A DNA stretch of 64,000 nt from Girardinichthys multiradiatus (Eukaryota > Chordata > Actinopteri > Cyprinodontiformes > Goodeidae): NCBI RefSeq assembly GCF_021462225.1, contig NC_061812.1:44497363-44561362 (forward strand), read 5' to 3'. Positions 47,070-58,199 of the stretch are shown one piece after another. The position numbers and the translations under genes are program-made. Within the stretch, counting starts at the first letter, position 1; every line of letters starts with the position of its first letter. The notes beneath the pieces are model-generated. The model did not search any database and had not been told where the DNA came from. It saw only the letters and a program-made list of their open reading frames with translations.

Positions 47070-50000
47070 AAGTTGTCAAAATAAGGTGAGATCTTTCCAT
47101 GTAATCCATGCAACATTCATTAATTGCTCACAGTTAATTCCATAAAGATTACAATAAATATCCTTTTGTGTAATCCATGCAATAATTATTAAAATACACA
47201 TTTGAAGCAGTAGAGAGTGAAACAAGCATTTTCTCATATTCTAGAACTGAGAGACTGGAGAGGCCTGTGTGTCATCATAACCAAGAAGTGTAACCAAAGG
47301 AATAATGTATGATGATTTTCCATTTTCTACAAGTATTAAATGAAATTAGTAATCTTTGATTATCAAGTTAAACAAGTATTAAATGAGACAAGTAATCTTT
47401 GATTTCTCAAATGAACTCCCCAAATACAGACAGCATATTAAGTGTCCCACCAGAAACAAAAACACACTGGACCATTGTTACACAGCTTTAAAGGACTCAT
47501 ATCATGCTGTTACCGGGGCTGCTCTGGGTTTTTCAGATAATTCTCTTATCCTCCTCATCCCAACCTACATACAGAGACTAAGAGCTTCCAAACCCAAGGT
47601 TCACACTGTTAAGAAGTGGACTGAAGAATCAAAGCAGATGCTACAGGCCTGCTTTGAATGCACTGCCTGGACTGTTTTTGAAACCTCAGCCACTGACTTA
47701 AACCAACTAACTGATGTGGTGACATCATACATCAGTTTCTGTGAGGACATGTGGGTGCAGACCAAGACCTTCTGCACCTTTGGGAACAATAAGCCATGGT
47801 TTACTCCACACCTCAGGAATCTGCGCAGGGAAAAGGAAGAAGCTCACAGCAGTGGAGATTGGGCGCGGTACAGGCAGGCCAGGAACAAATTAACAAAGGA
47901 GATCAAAGCAGCTAAGAGAAGCTATAGTGAGAAGCTTAAGAACAGCCTTTCTACTGGTGACAATTCAGCTGTATGGACTGGTCTGAGAAACCTGACTGCC
48001 TACAAGAGCCCCTCCACCCATCCTGAACAGAGTCGTCTCCTGGCCAACCGTCTGAATGGCTTCTACTGCAGACATGACAAGAAGCCACCTCAAATCCCCT
48101 CTACATCCCATTCAGTAACAAATTCCTCCCATAAAGCAACCAACCCCCCACCATCAGATCCTCTGCCTGCACTAAAGATCTCCGAGGAAGAGGTAAATAG
48201 GCTCTTTCAGTGCATGAAAACAAAGAAAGCTGGAGGACCTGATAACGTCTCCCTATCATGTCTGAAAGCCTGCGCACATCAACTTGCTCCGATCTTCACA
48301 AGGATCTTCAACAAGTCCCTGGAGAAATGTGAGGTCCCCTCCTGCCTCAAACGATCCACCACCATCCCGGTTCCCAAGAAACCCACCATCGTAGGATTAA
48401 ATGACTACAGGCCTGTAGCCCTGACGTCTGTGATCATGAAATCCTTTGAGCGGCTGGTGCTGAAGCACCTGAAAGACATCACAGGCCCCCTGCTGGACCC
48501 CCTGCAATTTGCTTACCGAGCAAACAGGTCGGCAGATGATGCTGTTAACTTAGGTCTACACTTCATCCTGCAACACCTCGACCGTCCAGGGACGTACGCC
48601 AGGATCCTGTTTGTAGACTTCAGCTCGGCCTTCAACACTATCATACCAGACATCTTCCACCAGAAGCTCACACAGCTCAACGTCCCAGCCTCCACCTGTC
48701 AGTGGATCAACAGGTTTCTGACAGATCGACAGCAGCAGGTGAGACTGGGGAGCATCTTCTCCCGATCCAGATCAATAAGTACTGGTACCCCCCAGGGCTG
48801 TGTTGTATCCCCACTCCTCTTCTCTCTGTACACAAATGACTGCACCTCATCGGACTCGTCCGTGAAACTCCTTAAGTTTGCAGATGGCACCACTGTCATT
48901 GGACTGATCCAGGACGGTGATGAGTCTGCATACAGACAGCAGGTGGATCGGCTGGTACACTGGTGCGGTCAGAACTACCTTGAACTGAACCCACTCAAGA
49001 CTGTGGAAATGGTGGTGGACTTTCGGAGAACACCACCCCCATACACCCCCCTCACCAACCTCAACAACACTGTATCGGCCGTGGACCACTTAAGGTTCTT
49101 AGGAACCACCATCTTTGAGGACCTGAGATGGTCTTCACACATAGACACTGTTCGAAAGAAGGCCCAGCAGAGACTGTACTTCCTGAGGCAACTCAAGAAG
49201 TTCAACCTTCCACAGGAGCTGTTGGTCATCTTCTACACTGCCATCATTCAGTCTGTACTGTATTCATCCATCTCAGTGTGGTTTGGCTCATCCACAAAAC
49301 AGGACAGGTCCAGACTGCAATGAATAATCAGGACTGCAGAGAGAATAATCAGAGCTGACCTTCCCTCCATCCAGGACTTATACAGGTCTAGGGTCAAGAA
49401 AAGAGCTGCCTAAATCTCTGCAGACCCCACACACCCTGCACATAAACTGTTTAGAGTTTTACCTTCAGGCCGCCGCTACAGAGCACTGTTTACTAAAACC
49501 AGTCGCCACAAAGACAGTTTCTTCCCCCAGGCTGTTTCTCTGATGAACATTCAATAGAGTACAGAACAACAGCATACAGATATTGCAAATGCACCTTTTC
49601 TATTAGATATGTGTATATTGTACATTGTAAATTGTAAATTTGTATATTCTGTAATGCAAAAACAGAACAAAAGAGCAAAGTGTACCGGAGTCAAATTCCT
49701 TGTTTGTATGCACGAACTTGGCAATAAAGCTGATTCTGATTCTGATTCTGATATGATTGAAAACTGATAATTAAAATAGAAAACATTAAGGTTTAGAAAT
49801 TCTCAATCAGCTATATATGAAAGAGATAATGTTGTGTGGTGTATGAATAAAAAGGATGAAGTTTAAGTAATGGTTTTAAACTGTAAATGAAGTAAACGCT
49901 GTAACTAAAAGGATGTTCAGGAATTGGGGAAGTGAGAGCTGTAGCTTACAGCACAAGGCTGATGACTGAGGCGGGGGAGCAGGTCAAAGAAGAGGCCAGC

Positions 50001-51321
50001 CGACAACTCAGGACTGAGGTGATGATGGCATGTCTGATATGGACACGACTCGGGAAATTCCAGAAAAACTTATCACCTTATGTCACGGGTGACCAATGGG
50101 ACAGCCATGGCAACAACCACTGGCCAATGAGCACAAAGAGTTGGGTGGAAATGCTCTATAAAATGGGCAAGAATAGAGGAACTAGTTGGTTGTTTCCTCA
50201 CAGAAGACCAGCAAACAAGATCGGAGAGACACTACAGATGAATCAGAGGACCAGAGACACAGCCCAGCTGATCGACTGCATTAAAAAAAGGATCAACCTG
50301 TTTGCCTTAGAAGGACTGTGCCTCAAGATTAAGAATCTGATTTCATCTAAAGCCTTTTAATCCAGACAACAGAAGTGAACTTGATCAGTGAACAACTGAT
50401 TGCTCTAAGTTTCAGGCATCTGGAAGTCCTGAATCAAGCTCATTTATGTCTCCGGGTTTCCTTCAACTCTTCAGCCTCTGGAAACTACTGTCTTCGGAGA
50501 CATAGGACAATAAAGTCCCTGTTTAACCATCGAAGTTTGGAGCATCAGTGTCTGCCACTTAAAGGAAGAAAACTGAAGATTGAGTCGTATTCCCTTCAAG
50601 AAGCCATTCGTTGTTACTTGAAGAAACATCTCCATCATGTGCATGGATGAGCCTCCGTCTTCAAATCCTCTCCAACCTCATTAGTTTCAGCATCAGGGTA
50701 AGACAGGTTGAATTGTTTGATTTGTTTCTATTATTGAAATTATTACGTGTGTCCGAATTGAAGCTGTTACTGACCCCTGCATAAGCGTTGCTAATTAAAG
50801 AAAGCATATAAAATTCTAGTTAAACCATGGACATTCAATTAATTGAGTCACCTTATTTTTGGTTTTTCATTGGTGGTAAAAAGTCTTGTTGCCTGGTTCT
50901 AAGAAATTTTAGGAGGTTTTTATAGGTTGCCTTAGCCAAGTTTGTTAAAACAGCGCCCTTGGGGCTCGTGCCAAGTCACTAAAATTAACCTAGCCCATAT
51001 ACCAAGAGCCAGTTGTAAAATTAGGGAATGAGCAGCCGTGAACAAAAGTGACTGTTGAAATGTGAATGACTGCGTTAGGCTACTCAGTCGTCCAGACCTC
51101 CAGTTGAAGAAGGGCGAGACTTTTGTATGAAGGCTGTCAGAGGCTAGGCGAGTCATTTCCCGACACCAGCTTAAACAGAAGTTTCAGTAAACCTGCTTAG
51201 TAAGATCTTTCAGGTTTAGGGAAGTCCGGACCCGTTGGATGGAGAGCTGAATTGAGCAATCCCTTTAGACATAGGGAAGTAGGAGGGAGGAGTTAGCTCA
51301 TCGGAAAACAAAAAAGTCTAC
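47070..51321 (+). mobile_element. LTR-like insertion inside the Tc1 element, itself split by an L2 LINE
   Basis: This segment interrupts the Tc1 element. Outside the L2 LINE it comprises 47,070-47,382 and 49,753-51,321, about 1.9 kb. The right part has a CCAAT (50,123), a TATA box (tataaaa at 50,157), a polyadenylation signal (aataaa at 50,509) 350 bp further on and no long coding frame, the layout of an LTR. A 44-bp tandem duplication lies at 47,331-47,400. The left edge could be tgtcaaaataagg and the right edge aaaaca, but no clean duplication is visible. Confidence 0.4.
47383..49752 (+). pseudogene. L2-type LINE ORF2, 5'-truncated, nearly complete RT
   Basis: The open frame 47,383-49,323 encodes the end of the endonuclease (HIKCPTRNKNTLDHCYTAL; ALGFSDNSLILL), a linker (NKPWFTPHLRNLRREKEEA) and an RT: KKAGGPDNVSLSCLKACA, KKPTIVGLNDYRPVALTS, FVDFSSAFNTIIPDIFH, STGTPQGCVVSPLLFSLYTN and LKFADGTTVIGLI. 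The catalytic FADD has become FADG (GGC at 48,886). A CGA-to-TGA type stop at 49,321 and a TAA in the tail (after KKRAA) cut the C-terminus, which ends at about 49,556. The 3' end has the tandem gattct tail (49,730-49,752). L2 assignment is from memory of fish LINEs. Confidence 0.85.
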
Positions 51322-51437
51322 ATGTGTTAATTCATAGTTTTTATGCCTTCACTGTGAAGCTACAATATTCATAGTCATGAAAATAAAGAAAACTCTTTGA
51401 ATGAGAAGGTGTGTCCAAACTTTTGGTCTGTACTGTA

Positions 51438-54400
51438 TATATGAAACCAAATTTAATACGTGTTGAGAAAAACTATAAGCATCTAGTCTTGGCATTTTGC
51501 TGGTCAGGATCATCAAGCAGTTTTAATAAAAATGACAAGGATATCACCTATAATCTTGGAGAAGCAATAGTTCCTTTCTATCAGTCTTGGATGGGTTCAA
51601 ATTTGAAATAGAATAAGAAAGATTGCTTAAAAGTGAAATTAAAAAAGAACATATTTATGTAAGAGTTTATACTTTCACTCACTGATAGACGCGCTATTAA
51701 GTACTACCTCATGCTTTACATGTGTATTTAGAACTTTGTGAAGTTAATTTCAGCTTCAGTATATTTCGTATTTTTTTCTCTCTTCACTGCATATATCTTT
51801 ACTGATTGCTAGATTTCATCTTTTTACTGTTAGATTTAGCTTTTTTTTAAGGAAAAATGTGCTCCTTGAAAGGTAAGTGGGAAAAAACAAATTTACTCAT
51901 TTTCTGTTTTTTTCTTGTAATACTTTGTTCTACCACTACAGGCACTGTAGTAAGGTCACAGGTCTTCACTAACAGCTGTTTTGTTCAAATGGATAGGCTA
52001 GGAGCTGGTTTCCAAGAACCAATTTCCAATGTTCTAAAAGAGATTGTTTTAGAGTAAAATAAAATAGAGTAAAAGCACATAAACAGTGTATTTGTAGGCT
52101 GTGCTATCTTGTTATCATTTCACGTTTGCACATTTATGTACAGTGGTAATCAAGGACATTTGTAGGACACAGGACAATTCCCCACTATGACTGCTCTTTC
52201 TTGAGACCAAGACTGTATCTTACAAATGGCCTTAAAACTTGCTTATTATAACTTGTCACTATAAATTAGAAAAGGGTATAATAATTCACCAGGCAAAAAT
52301 TAAAATTTGGATTCTTTATTTTTTTAATGAATTTGTTTATTTATTGTGACAACAGCTGCATAAAAATCTCACTGGGAAAAATAAACAGTTTTTTATTATT
52401 TCAATTAAGAGAGTAGGAAATTTTTATTTTTATTTTTCTAAGATTATTTTTTTGTCTTAAGCACTGAAAGGCAAGTGAAAAAAATATTTTCTGTTGTCTC
52501 ATTTTTCTGTGTGTATTTCTGTAATACTTTTATTGTCCACCAAAGGGTGGCTCAAGCAGCCACTAGTGAAAGTGAGCGCAAAAACATATATTTTGTTAAT
52601 ATTACTATAAGTTCCATCTGTGTTAACTGATCAGTGGTTTTGCAGTTTTGTATTTGACCAAAATACTATATAGTGAAATGCAAGGTCACTTATTTGATAG
52701 CTGAAATCACTGCCCAACACACCAGAAAATGTACAACAGGATGACAGAATAAGAAAATAAACCAGATGTTGCATTGACTGAGTTAATGTGTAGATCATTA
52801 CCTGACCAAACAGCTTAGTGGGAGCAAACTCAATAAACCTAATAACCCCGTCACACTATTGCATCTGCCTGGCGTAAAACGATGTAGAAACAAATGCCGC
52901 CTGAGGTAAATAACACTCCAGCATTGCCTTCCTATATATCTGATCTTTCATTTAATTCTGAGCTAGGCAAGGCTGCCATGGATTTCTTGGACAAAAGATT
53001 ACAGCATGTGTGTCAGGGATCAAATAAAATAATTTTAAAACAAAGCTCCCCTGTTATGGCCATAACATTAGGTAAGGGGTCAATTTGGATCTTTTTAACT
53101 GAGGTTCTGTCAAGTTATTATTGGTAATAGTTCAATAGTAGAGAAAGATTTAAATAGCCCCTAGGATGTGGTGGATAGCTAACAGCTGTATATAAACAAA
53201 TTCAAACCAAAACAGCTCTGTTTTTGCTAAAAGTGGGATACACTAACAGTGTTATGTAATCTGATATTGGCAGGCTACAATTTCTCAACAAACAAAAGTC
53301 ATGCTTTTTTTGACTAGCCAGGAAATGTTTGTGTTTGCTTGTGAATTTACGTTGGTTGAGCTTTCTTTCCCAGTCCACTAGATCAGCTGCAATGCGCCCT
53401 ACCTATGTTAGTTCTAACTTTATCAGAACCATAAGGGTTGAAATCCAAATTAATTTGTTTGATGGTAGATCTTGTGCTCATTGAAAATAGTTTTGAAAAT
53501 TGTAGCCTATTTTAGGTCATGTCATGTTAGTCATATTTGGCAATACAGCTTACAGCTAAATGTCTCTGCAAATGATGAATCATTTGTAGGATAAAGACCT
53601 ATTTCCAACTACTGTAATGTAGACATTGCAGAACTAACTTTACTACATAAACTTGCATTATTTATTCACTTCCAGCAAACAAAAACTACAATTGTAAAAT
53701 TAGATGCAGCATGCTAAAAGAATATCATAACATGACTGACATAACAAAACAAAAAAACACGTAATAAACACATTATTTACCAGCGCTGAAATACATTGAT
53801 TTTAATTGCAACTTATTCAACTCTTAGTAATAGAAGAACATCTAAAAAACAATTAGATTATAGTGAAAACCTTCAATAGTTTTTGGTCACTCATTTCAGA
53901 AAGGGAAACTCATATTATATAGATTCATTACACAAGGAGCACACTGTGACATCCTCCTTCTCTCTGCATGCAACCTGCGTCGGTGTCGTAACCATGTCAC
54001 ACACACTGCCCCACACGTGTCTACCACCATGACAGGTGACAAAAACTAACATTAAGCAATTAGCATGGGCGCTTTACGCTCATAACTAGCCCCCCTTCTG
54101 TTTCCGTATTTAGTCACCTAAATAATATAACATAATTTAAAAGTATATAACATAATTTAAAATAAATGTAAAAAGTAGCATTATAATCAAGAAAAGTATT
54201 AAAAAACAAAGAACGACGCTCACTAACGCTAACACTCAATTCCTGTCGTTCAAGGTAAAGAGCCGTTCAACAGAATCGGATTGTTCACGAAGGTCACATC
54301 TCTGTTTACTGCAATGGGTGGTCTACCTAAGGTGCACATTGCCTTTTATCATTTGTCCCCACCCTTTCAATGACCCTGAAAGGGATAATGTACATGGGAG

Positions 54401-54440
54401 GGATGGAAATGTAAAATTCTAACAGCCAGTGCAATATCCT
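51438..54440. other. AT-rich stretch without identified gene
   Basis: Only short frames (for example 51,857-52,057 and 52,894-53,127) with no recognisable product. No element ends found. 53,940-54,300 is somewhat richer in GC with repeated cacac and gttcaa motifs. Confidence 0.5.
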
Positions 54441-54447
54441 TCTCATT

Positions 54448-54810
54448 TCAATCCATCCCCTCACTGATATTTCCTCTTTCAGTGCCATCCAGTCTTTCAG
54501 ATAAAAAACAAGTTCGTTTGTTGTCAGCAGGTGCTTTGAAAACTTTCCTTGAACCTTTCGCAGCTTTTTCCATCACAGGTCCAACGTCCTCAAAACTCCT
54601 GCAGCATACCAGCTCCATGGCAACAGCTGCGTCCTTCTTCACCTCTGCCTTCTTTGAAGGGTGATGAAAGAAGATGATGACTGGTTCACCAGTTAGGAAT
54701 TGTAAAATTAGGTAAAATGTAAAATTTTTTATGCAAGGTATAAAGTAGATCCAACCGCAGCAGATATACCTGTTCAACATTATGTGAACTCCTTTGACAA
54801 TGGCTGACAT
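54448..54810 (-). CDS. Unrecognised minus-strand frame, 120 codons
   Basis: The C-terminal two thirds look protein-like: LTGEPVIIFFHHPSKKAEVK, then DAAVAMELVCCRSFEDVGPV and EKAAKGSRKVFKAPADNKR, ending with a stop at 54,448. The N-terminal third is AT-rich and is probably not coding. The change of character occurs near a possible splice acceptor or fusion point at about 54,690. It lies directly downstream, on the same strand, of a gag-derived repeat (54,806-55,020). I do not recognise the family; it could be an exon of a host gene, part of an element, or chance. Confidence 0.3.
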   Translation of the reverse strand: MSAIVKGVHIMLNRYICCGWIYFIPCIKNFTFYLILQFLTGEPVIIFFHHPSKKAEVKKDAAVAMELVCCRSFEDVGPVMEKAAKGSRKVFKAPADNKRTCFLSERLDGTERGNISEGMD

Positions 54811-55020
54811 TTGCAGTAAAAATTGTAATTTAAATGTGACAGTCCCATACTATGACTTCTTTATCTTTCTGATGCTCTGTTACTTTTACCTTTTTCTTCT
54901 GCCTTCCAACAGTTTTAATCCTATCTGCCACACCCAAATATAGACATTGTTGGCATACACAAGCTACAATATGATTCAAAATCTGCTTCTGGGTCAATTT
55001 TATATCGTGTTTAGGCATTT
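54806..55020 (-). repeat. Dispersed repeat shared with 61,425-61,640 (gag-derived)
   Basis: The two segments share blocks such as ggctgacatttgcagtaaaa, gtgacagtcccatactatga, ctgccttccaacag and atagacattgttggcatac in the same order and orientation. At 61,330-62,290 the context shows that it is part of a gypsy-type gag near the zinc knuckles; here only this piece is recognisable. Confidence 0.8.
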
Positions 55021-55606
55021 GAAAATTAGTATTGTATTTCAATATTGTAAGTTGTCTTATAAAAACCAATTTTTTTCCAATAACATTATGATTTGACCAC
55101 TACTATAATAACACTACTATCTGGTAGCTTTAGATCTTTTTTGTTGTATGTTTTCTCCAGCATGGATGCTTTAGCATACTATCTATTCTTGTGTATCACA
55201 GATAAGACCACTATGCTGGTCAGAAGATTACATACACTCACCATTAGCATGAAGGTAATATACAGTTTGGAACTTCTATGATTAATTTGTACTGTTCCTT
55301 TTTTTTTTTTTTTTTTTGAGGATTAATAAAACAACCCACAACTTAATGAGTTTTAAAAAATAGTTGAGTGCACATCTTTGAATTTATGGTCTTATTTATT
55401 GTATTTTGTGTAATCCAAACATGATCAAAACTGTATAAAGCAGCTTAAAATGTATACATATACTGCATTAACATCAGAATCAGCTTTATTTACCAAGTTT
55501 GTGCACACAAAGAAAAAATCTTTGGTGTCACTTTGCTTTCAATAAAATATTGTTGGAAAAAATTTCTTTTTTTTCTTGTAAATATGTATATATATATATA
55601 TATATA
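55021..55606. other. Stretch without identified gene
   Basis: AT-rich. Contains a T-run (about 20) near 55,300 and a (TA)n tract at 55,585-55,608 that is the landing site of the next Tc1 element. The phrase cagaatcagctttatt (55,476) resembles the complement of an L2-type 3' tip. Confidence 0.5.
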
Positions 55607-55608
55607 TA

Positions 55609-57218
55609 CAGGTCCTTCTCAAAATATTAGCATATTGTGATAAAGTTCATTATTTTCCATAATGTAATGATGAAAATTTAACATTCATATATTTTAGATT
55701 CATTGCACACTAACTGAAATATTTCAGGTCTTTTATTCTCTTAATACGGATGATTTTGGCATACAGCTCATGAAAACCCAAAATTCCTATCTCACAAAAT
55801 TAGCATATCATTAAAAGGGTCTCTAAACGAGCTATGAACCTAATCATCTGAATCAACGAGTTAACTCTAAACACCTGCAAAAGATTCCTGAGACCTTTAA
55901 AACTCCCAGCCTGGTTCATCACTCAAAACCCCAATCATGGGTAAGACTGCCGACCTGACTGCTGTCCAGAAGGCCACTATTGACACCCTCAAGCAAGAGG
56001 GTAAGACACAGAAAGACATTTCTGAACAAATAGGCTGTTCCCAGAGTGCTGTATCAAGGCACCTCAGTGGGAAGTCTGTGGGAAGGAAAAAGTGTGGCAG
56101 AAAACGCTGCACAACGAGAAGAGGTGACCGGACCCTGAGGAAGATTGTGGAGAAGAGCCGATTCCAGACCTTGGGGGACCTGCGGAAGCAGTGGACTGAG
56201 TCTGGAGTAGAAACATCCAGAGCCACCGTGCACAGGCCTGTGCAGGAAATGGGCTACAGGTGCCGCATTCCCCAGGTCAAGCCACTTTTGAACCAGAAAC
56301 AGCGGCAGAAGCGCCTGACCTGGGCTACAGAGAAGCAGCACTGGACTGTTGCTAAGTGGTCCAAAGTACTTTTTTCGGATGAAAGCAAATTCTGCATGTC
56401 ATTCGGAAATCAAGGTGCCAGAGTCTGGAGGAAGACTGGGGAGAAGGAAATGCCAAAATGCCAGAAGTCCAGTGTCAAGTACCCACAGTCAGTGATGGTC
56501 TGGGGTGCCGTGTCAGCTGCCGGTGTTGGTCCACTGTGTTTTATCAAGGGCAGGGTCAATGCAGCTAGCTATCAGGAGATTTTGGAGCACTTCAAGCTTC
56601 CATCTGCTGAAAAGCTTTATGGAGATGAAGATTTCATTTTTCAGCACGACCTGGCACCTGCTCACAGTGCCAAAACCACTGGTAAATGGTTTACTGACCA
56701 TGGTATCACTGTGCTCAATTGGCCTGCCAACTCTCCTGACCTGAACCCCATAGAGAATCTGTGGGATATTGTGAAGAGAACGTTGAGAGACTCAAGACCC
56801 AACACTCTGGATGAGCTAAAGGCCGCTATCGAAGCATCCTGGGCCTCCATAAGACCTCAGCAGTGCCACAGGCTGATTGCCTCCATGCCACGCCGCATTG
56901 AAGCAGTCATTTCTGCCAAAGGATTCCCGACCAAGTATTGAGTGCATAACTGTACATGATTATTTGAAGGTTGACGTTTTTTGTATTAAAAACACTTTTA
57001 TTTTATTGGTCGGATGAAATATGCTAATTTTTTGAGATAAGAATTTTGGGTTTTCATGAGCTGTATGCCAAAATCATCCGTATTAAGACAATAAAAGACC
57101 TGAAATATTTCAGTTAGTGTGAAAAGAATCTAAAATATATGAATGTTAAATTTTCATCATGACATTATGGAAAATAATGAACTTTATCACAATATGCTAA
57201 TATTTTGAGAAGGACCTG
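55609..57218 (+). mobile_element. Intact-looking Tc1-type transposon, 1,610 bp, 200-bp inverted repeats
   Basis: Left repeat 55,609-55,808 and right repeat 57,019-57,218 are highly similar complements. TA flanks both tips (55,607-55,608; 57,219-57,220). Each repeat holds an outer box (ctcaaaatattagcatattg) and an inner related box (tctcacaaaattagcatat), the IR/DR layout of Sleeping Beauty-like elements. The two repeats differ at only a few sites, which suggests a recent insertion. Confidence 0.95.
55937..56941 (+). CDS. Tc1-type DD34E transposase, complete (334 residues)
   Basis: The single frame runs from ATG 55,937 to TGA 56,941 without interruption. Residues 1-110 hold two HTH modules (KATIDTLKQEGKTQKDISEQ; RTLRKIVEKSRFQTLGDL) with a basic GRKKCGRKR hook between them. 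The catalytic core has LFSDESKF (first Asp, about 153), IFQHDLAPAHS (second Asp) and SPDLNPIENLW (Glu), with 34 residues between the last two. A glycine-rich-type VMVWGAVSAAGVG lies between the Asp residues. Length is normal for the family. It would bind the IR/DR boxes and move the element by cut and paste at TA sites. It is the only transposase in the window with no visible lesion; activity is untested. Confidence 0.93.
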   Translation: MGKTADLTAVQKATIDTLKQEGKTQKDISEQIGCSQSAVSRHLSGKSVGRKKCGRKRCTTRRGDRTLRKIVEKSRFQTLGDLRKQWTESGVETSRATVHRPVQEMGYRCRIPQVKPLLNQKQRQKRLTWATEKQHWTVAKWSKVLFSDESKFCMSFGNQGARVWRKTGEKEMPKCQKSSVKYPQSVMVWGAVSAAGVGPLCFIKGRVNAASYQEILEHFKLPSAEKLYGDEDFIFQHDLAPAHSAKTTGKWFTDHGITVLNWPANSPDLNPIENLWDIVKRTLRDSRPNTLDELKAAIEASWASIRPQQCHRLIASMPRRIEAVISAKGFPTKY

Positions 57219-57220
57219 TA

Positions 57221-57289
57221 TATATATATAGACTGCTTTTACAAAAGAGGAAGACAAGGCTAAATTAATGCAAATATGTATCGTATTGA
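57221..57289. other. Short spacer
   Basis: Continues the (TA)n tract and then unassigned sequence. Confidence 0.4.
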
Positions 57290-58040
57290 TCTGGGCACTC
57301 TGACTGTAAGTGTTCATCAGAGTGACTGCCTGGGGAAATAAACTGTCTCTGTGATGTATGGTATTTGCAAATAGCACCGACCTTTAGGTAAAAGTTAAAA
57401 CAATTTTTAGGTTTTTTCTGCCCTTTTCTTGACCCCTGATCTTTGCAAGTCCTGGATGGGAAGGAAGTCAGCCCTGGTGATCCTCTCTTCAGATCTGATT
57501 GTTCGTTGCAGTTTGGACCTTTCCTGTTTTGTGGATGAGCCTATCCACAAAGAGATGGATATGCACATGACAGGCTGAATAATAGCTGTGTAGAAGATGA
57601 CCAGCAGCTCCTGTGGTAGGTTGTACTTCTTGAGTTGCTGCAGGAAGTAGTATCTCCTGAGCCTCATTCCGAACAGTATCTATGTGTGAAGTCCTGAAAA
57701 ACGGTGGTTCCTAGGAACCTGAAACGATCGGTTTCTGGTTCCAGTAGATACACTGTTGTTGAGAATAGTGAGGAGAAAAAGTGTGTGAGGAGGTATCCTT
57801 CGTCAACTGTCTTGAGCGGGTTAAGCTTCAGGTGGTTCTGACTGCAGTGGACTGTATGCACACTCGTCATTGTCCTTGATCAGACTAACAATAGTGCTGT
57901 CACTTGCGAACTGCGTAGCTGCCTGCATTATCTGTTTGTCCAATAAGCTAGAGGACGTCCAGCAAGGGGACCTGTAATGTTCTTCAAAGGCTTCAACACC
58001 AGTCGCTTAAAGTATTTCATGACAACAGACCTTGTAACAG
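57290..58040 (-). pseudogene. L2-type LINE 3' part with internal deletion
   Basis: Minus strand: GLVTRSVVMKYFKRLVLK-like text near 58,010, LLDVL and then a jump to SLIKDNDE (57,870), LKLNPLKTVDEGY, FRFLGTTVFQDF, RRYYFLQQLKKYNLPQELLV, FYTAIIQPVMCISISLWIGS and IQDLQRSGVKKRAEK. It is the same family as 47,383-49,752 but older, with several frame changes and the central RT missing. Confidence 0.75.
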
Positions 58041-58062
58041 GCCTGTAAGGCAAGGCAAGAGA

Positions 58063-58092
58063 TAAAGTAAAGTAAAGTAAAGTAAAGTAAAG
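58063..58092. repeat. (AGTAA)n microsatellite
   Basis: Six copies of a five-base unit between two minus-strand LINE remnants. Confidence 0.9.
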
Positions 58093-58199
58093 ATGGACTA
58101 CACACTAAAATTAATGAATGCATTTAATGATTTTAGGCCCATATTTTCTTAACATAAAATCAAATGTTTCTCCCTGGGGAGGAAGCAACTCTATGGAAC

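Larger units (their letters stand above)
45582..51435 (+). mobile_element. Tc1-type transposon split by a 4.2-kb insertion
   Basis: The left end cagtacagaccaaaagtttg (45,582) and right end caaacttttggtctgtactg (to 51,435) are perfect inverted 20-mers, each next to TA. The left part runs to about 47,068 and the right part resumes near 51,322 (acatgtgttaattcatag). Without the insertion the element is about 1.6 kb. Its transposase is decayed. Confidence 0.88.

Noticed and set aside
49932..50360. 142-codon frame as a gene
   Set aside because: It spans CCAAT and TATA-like signals of the LTR-like segment and has no recognisable domain.
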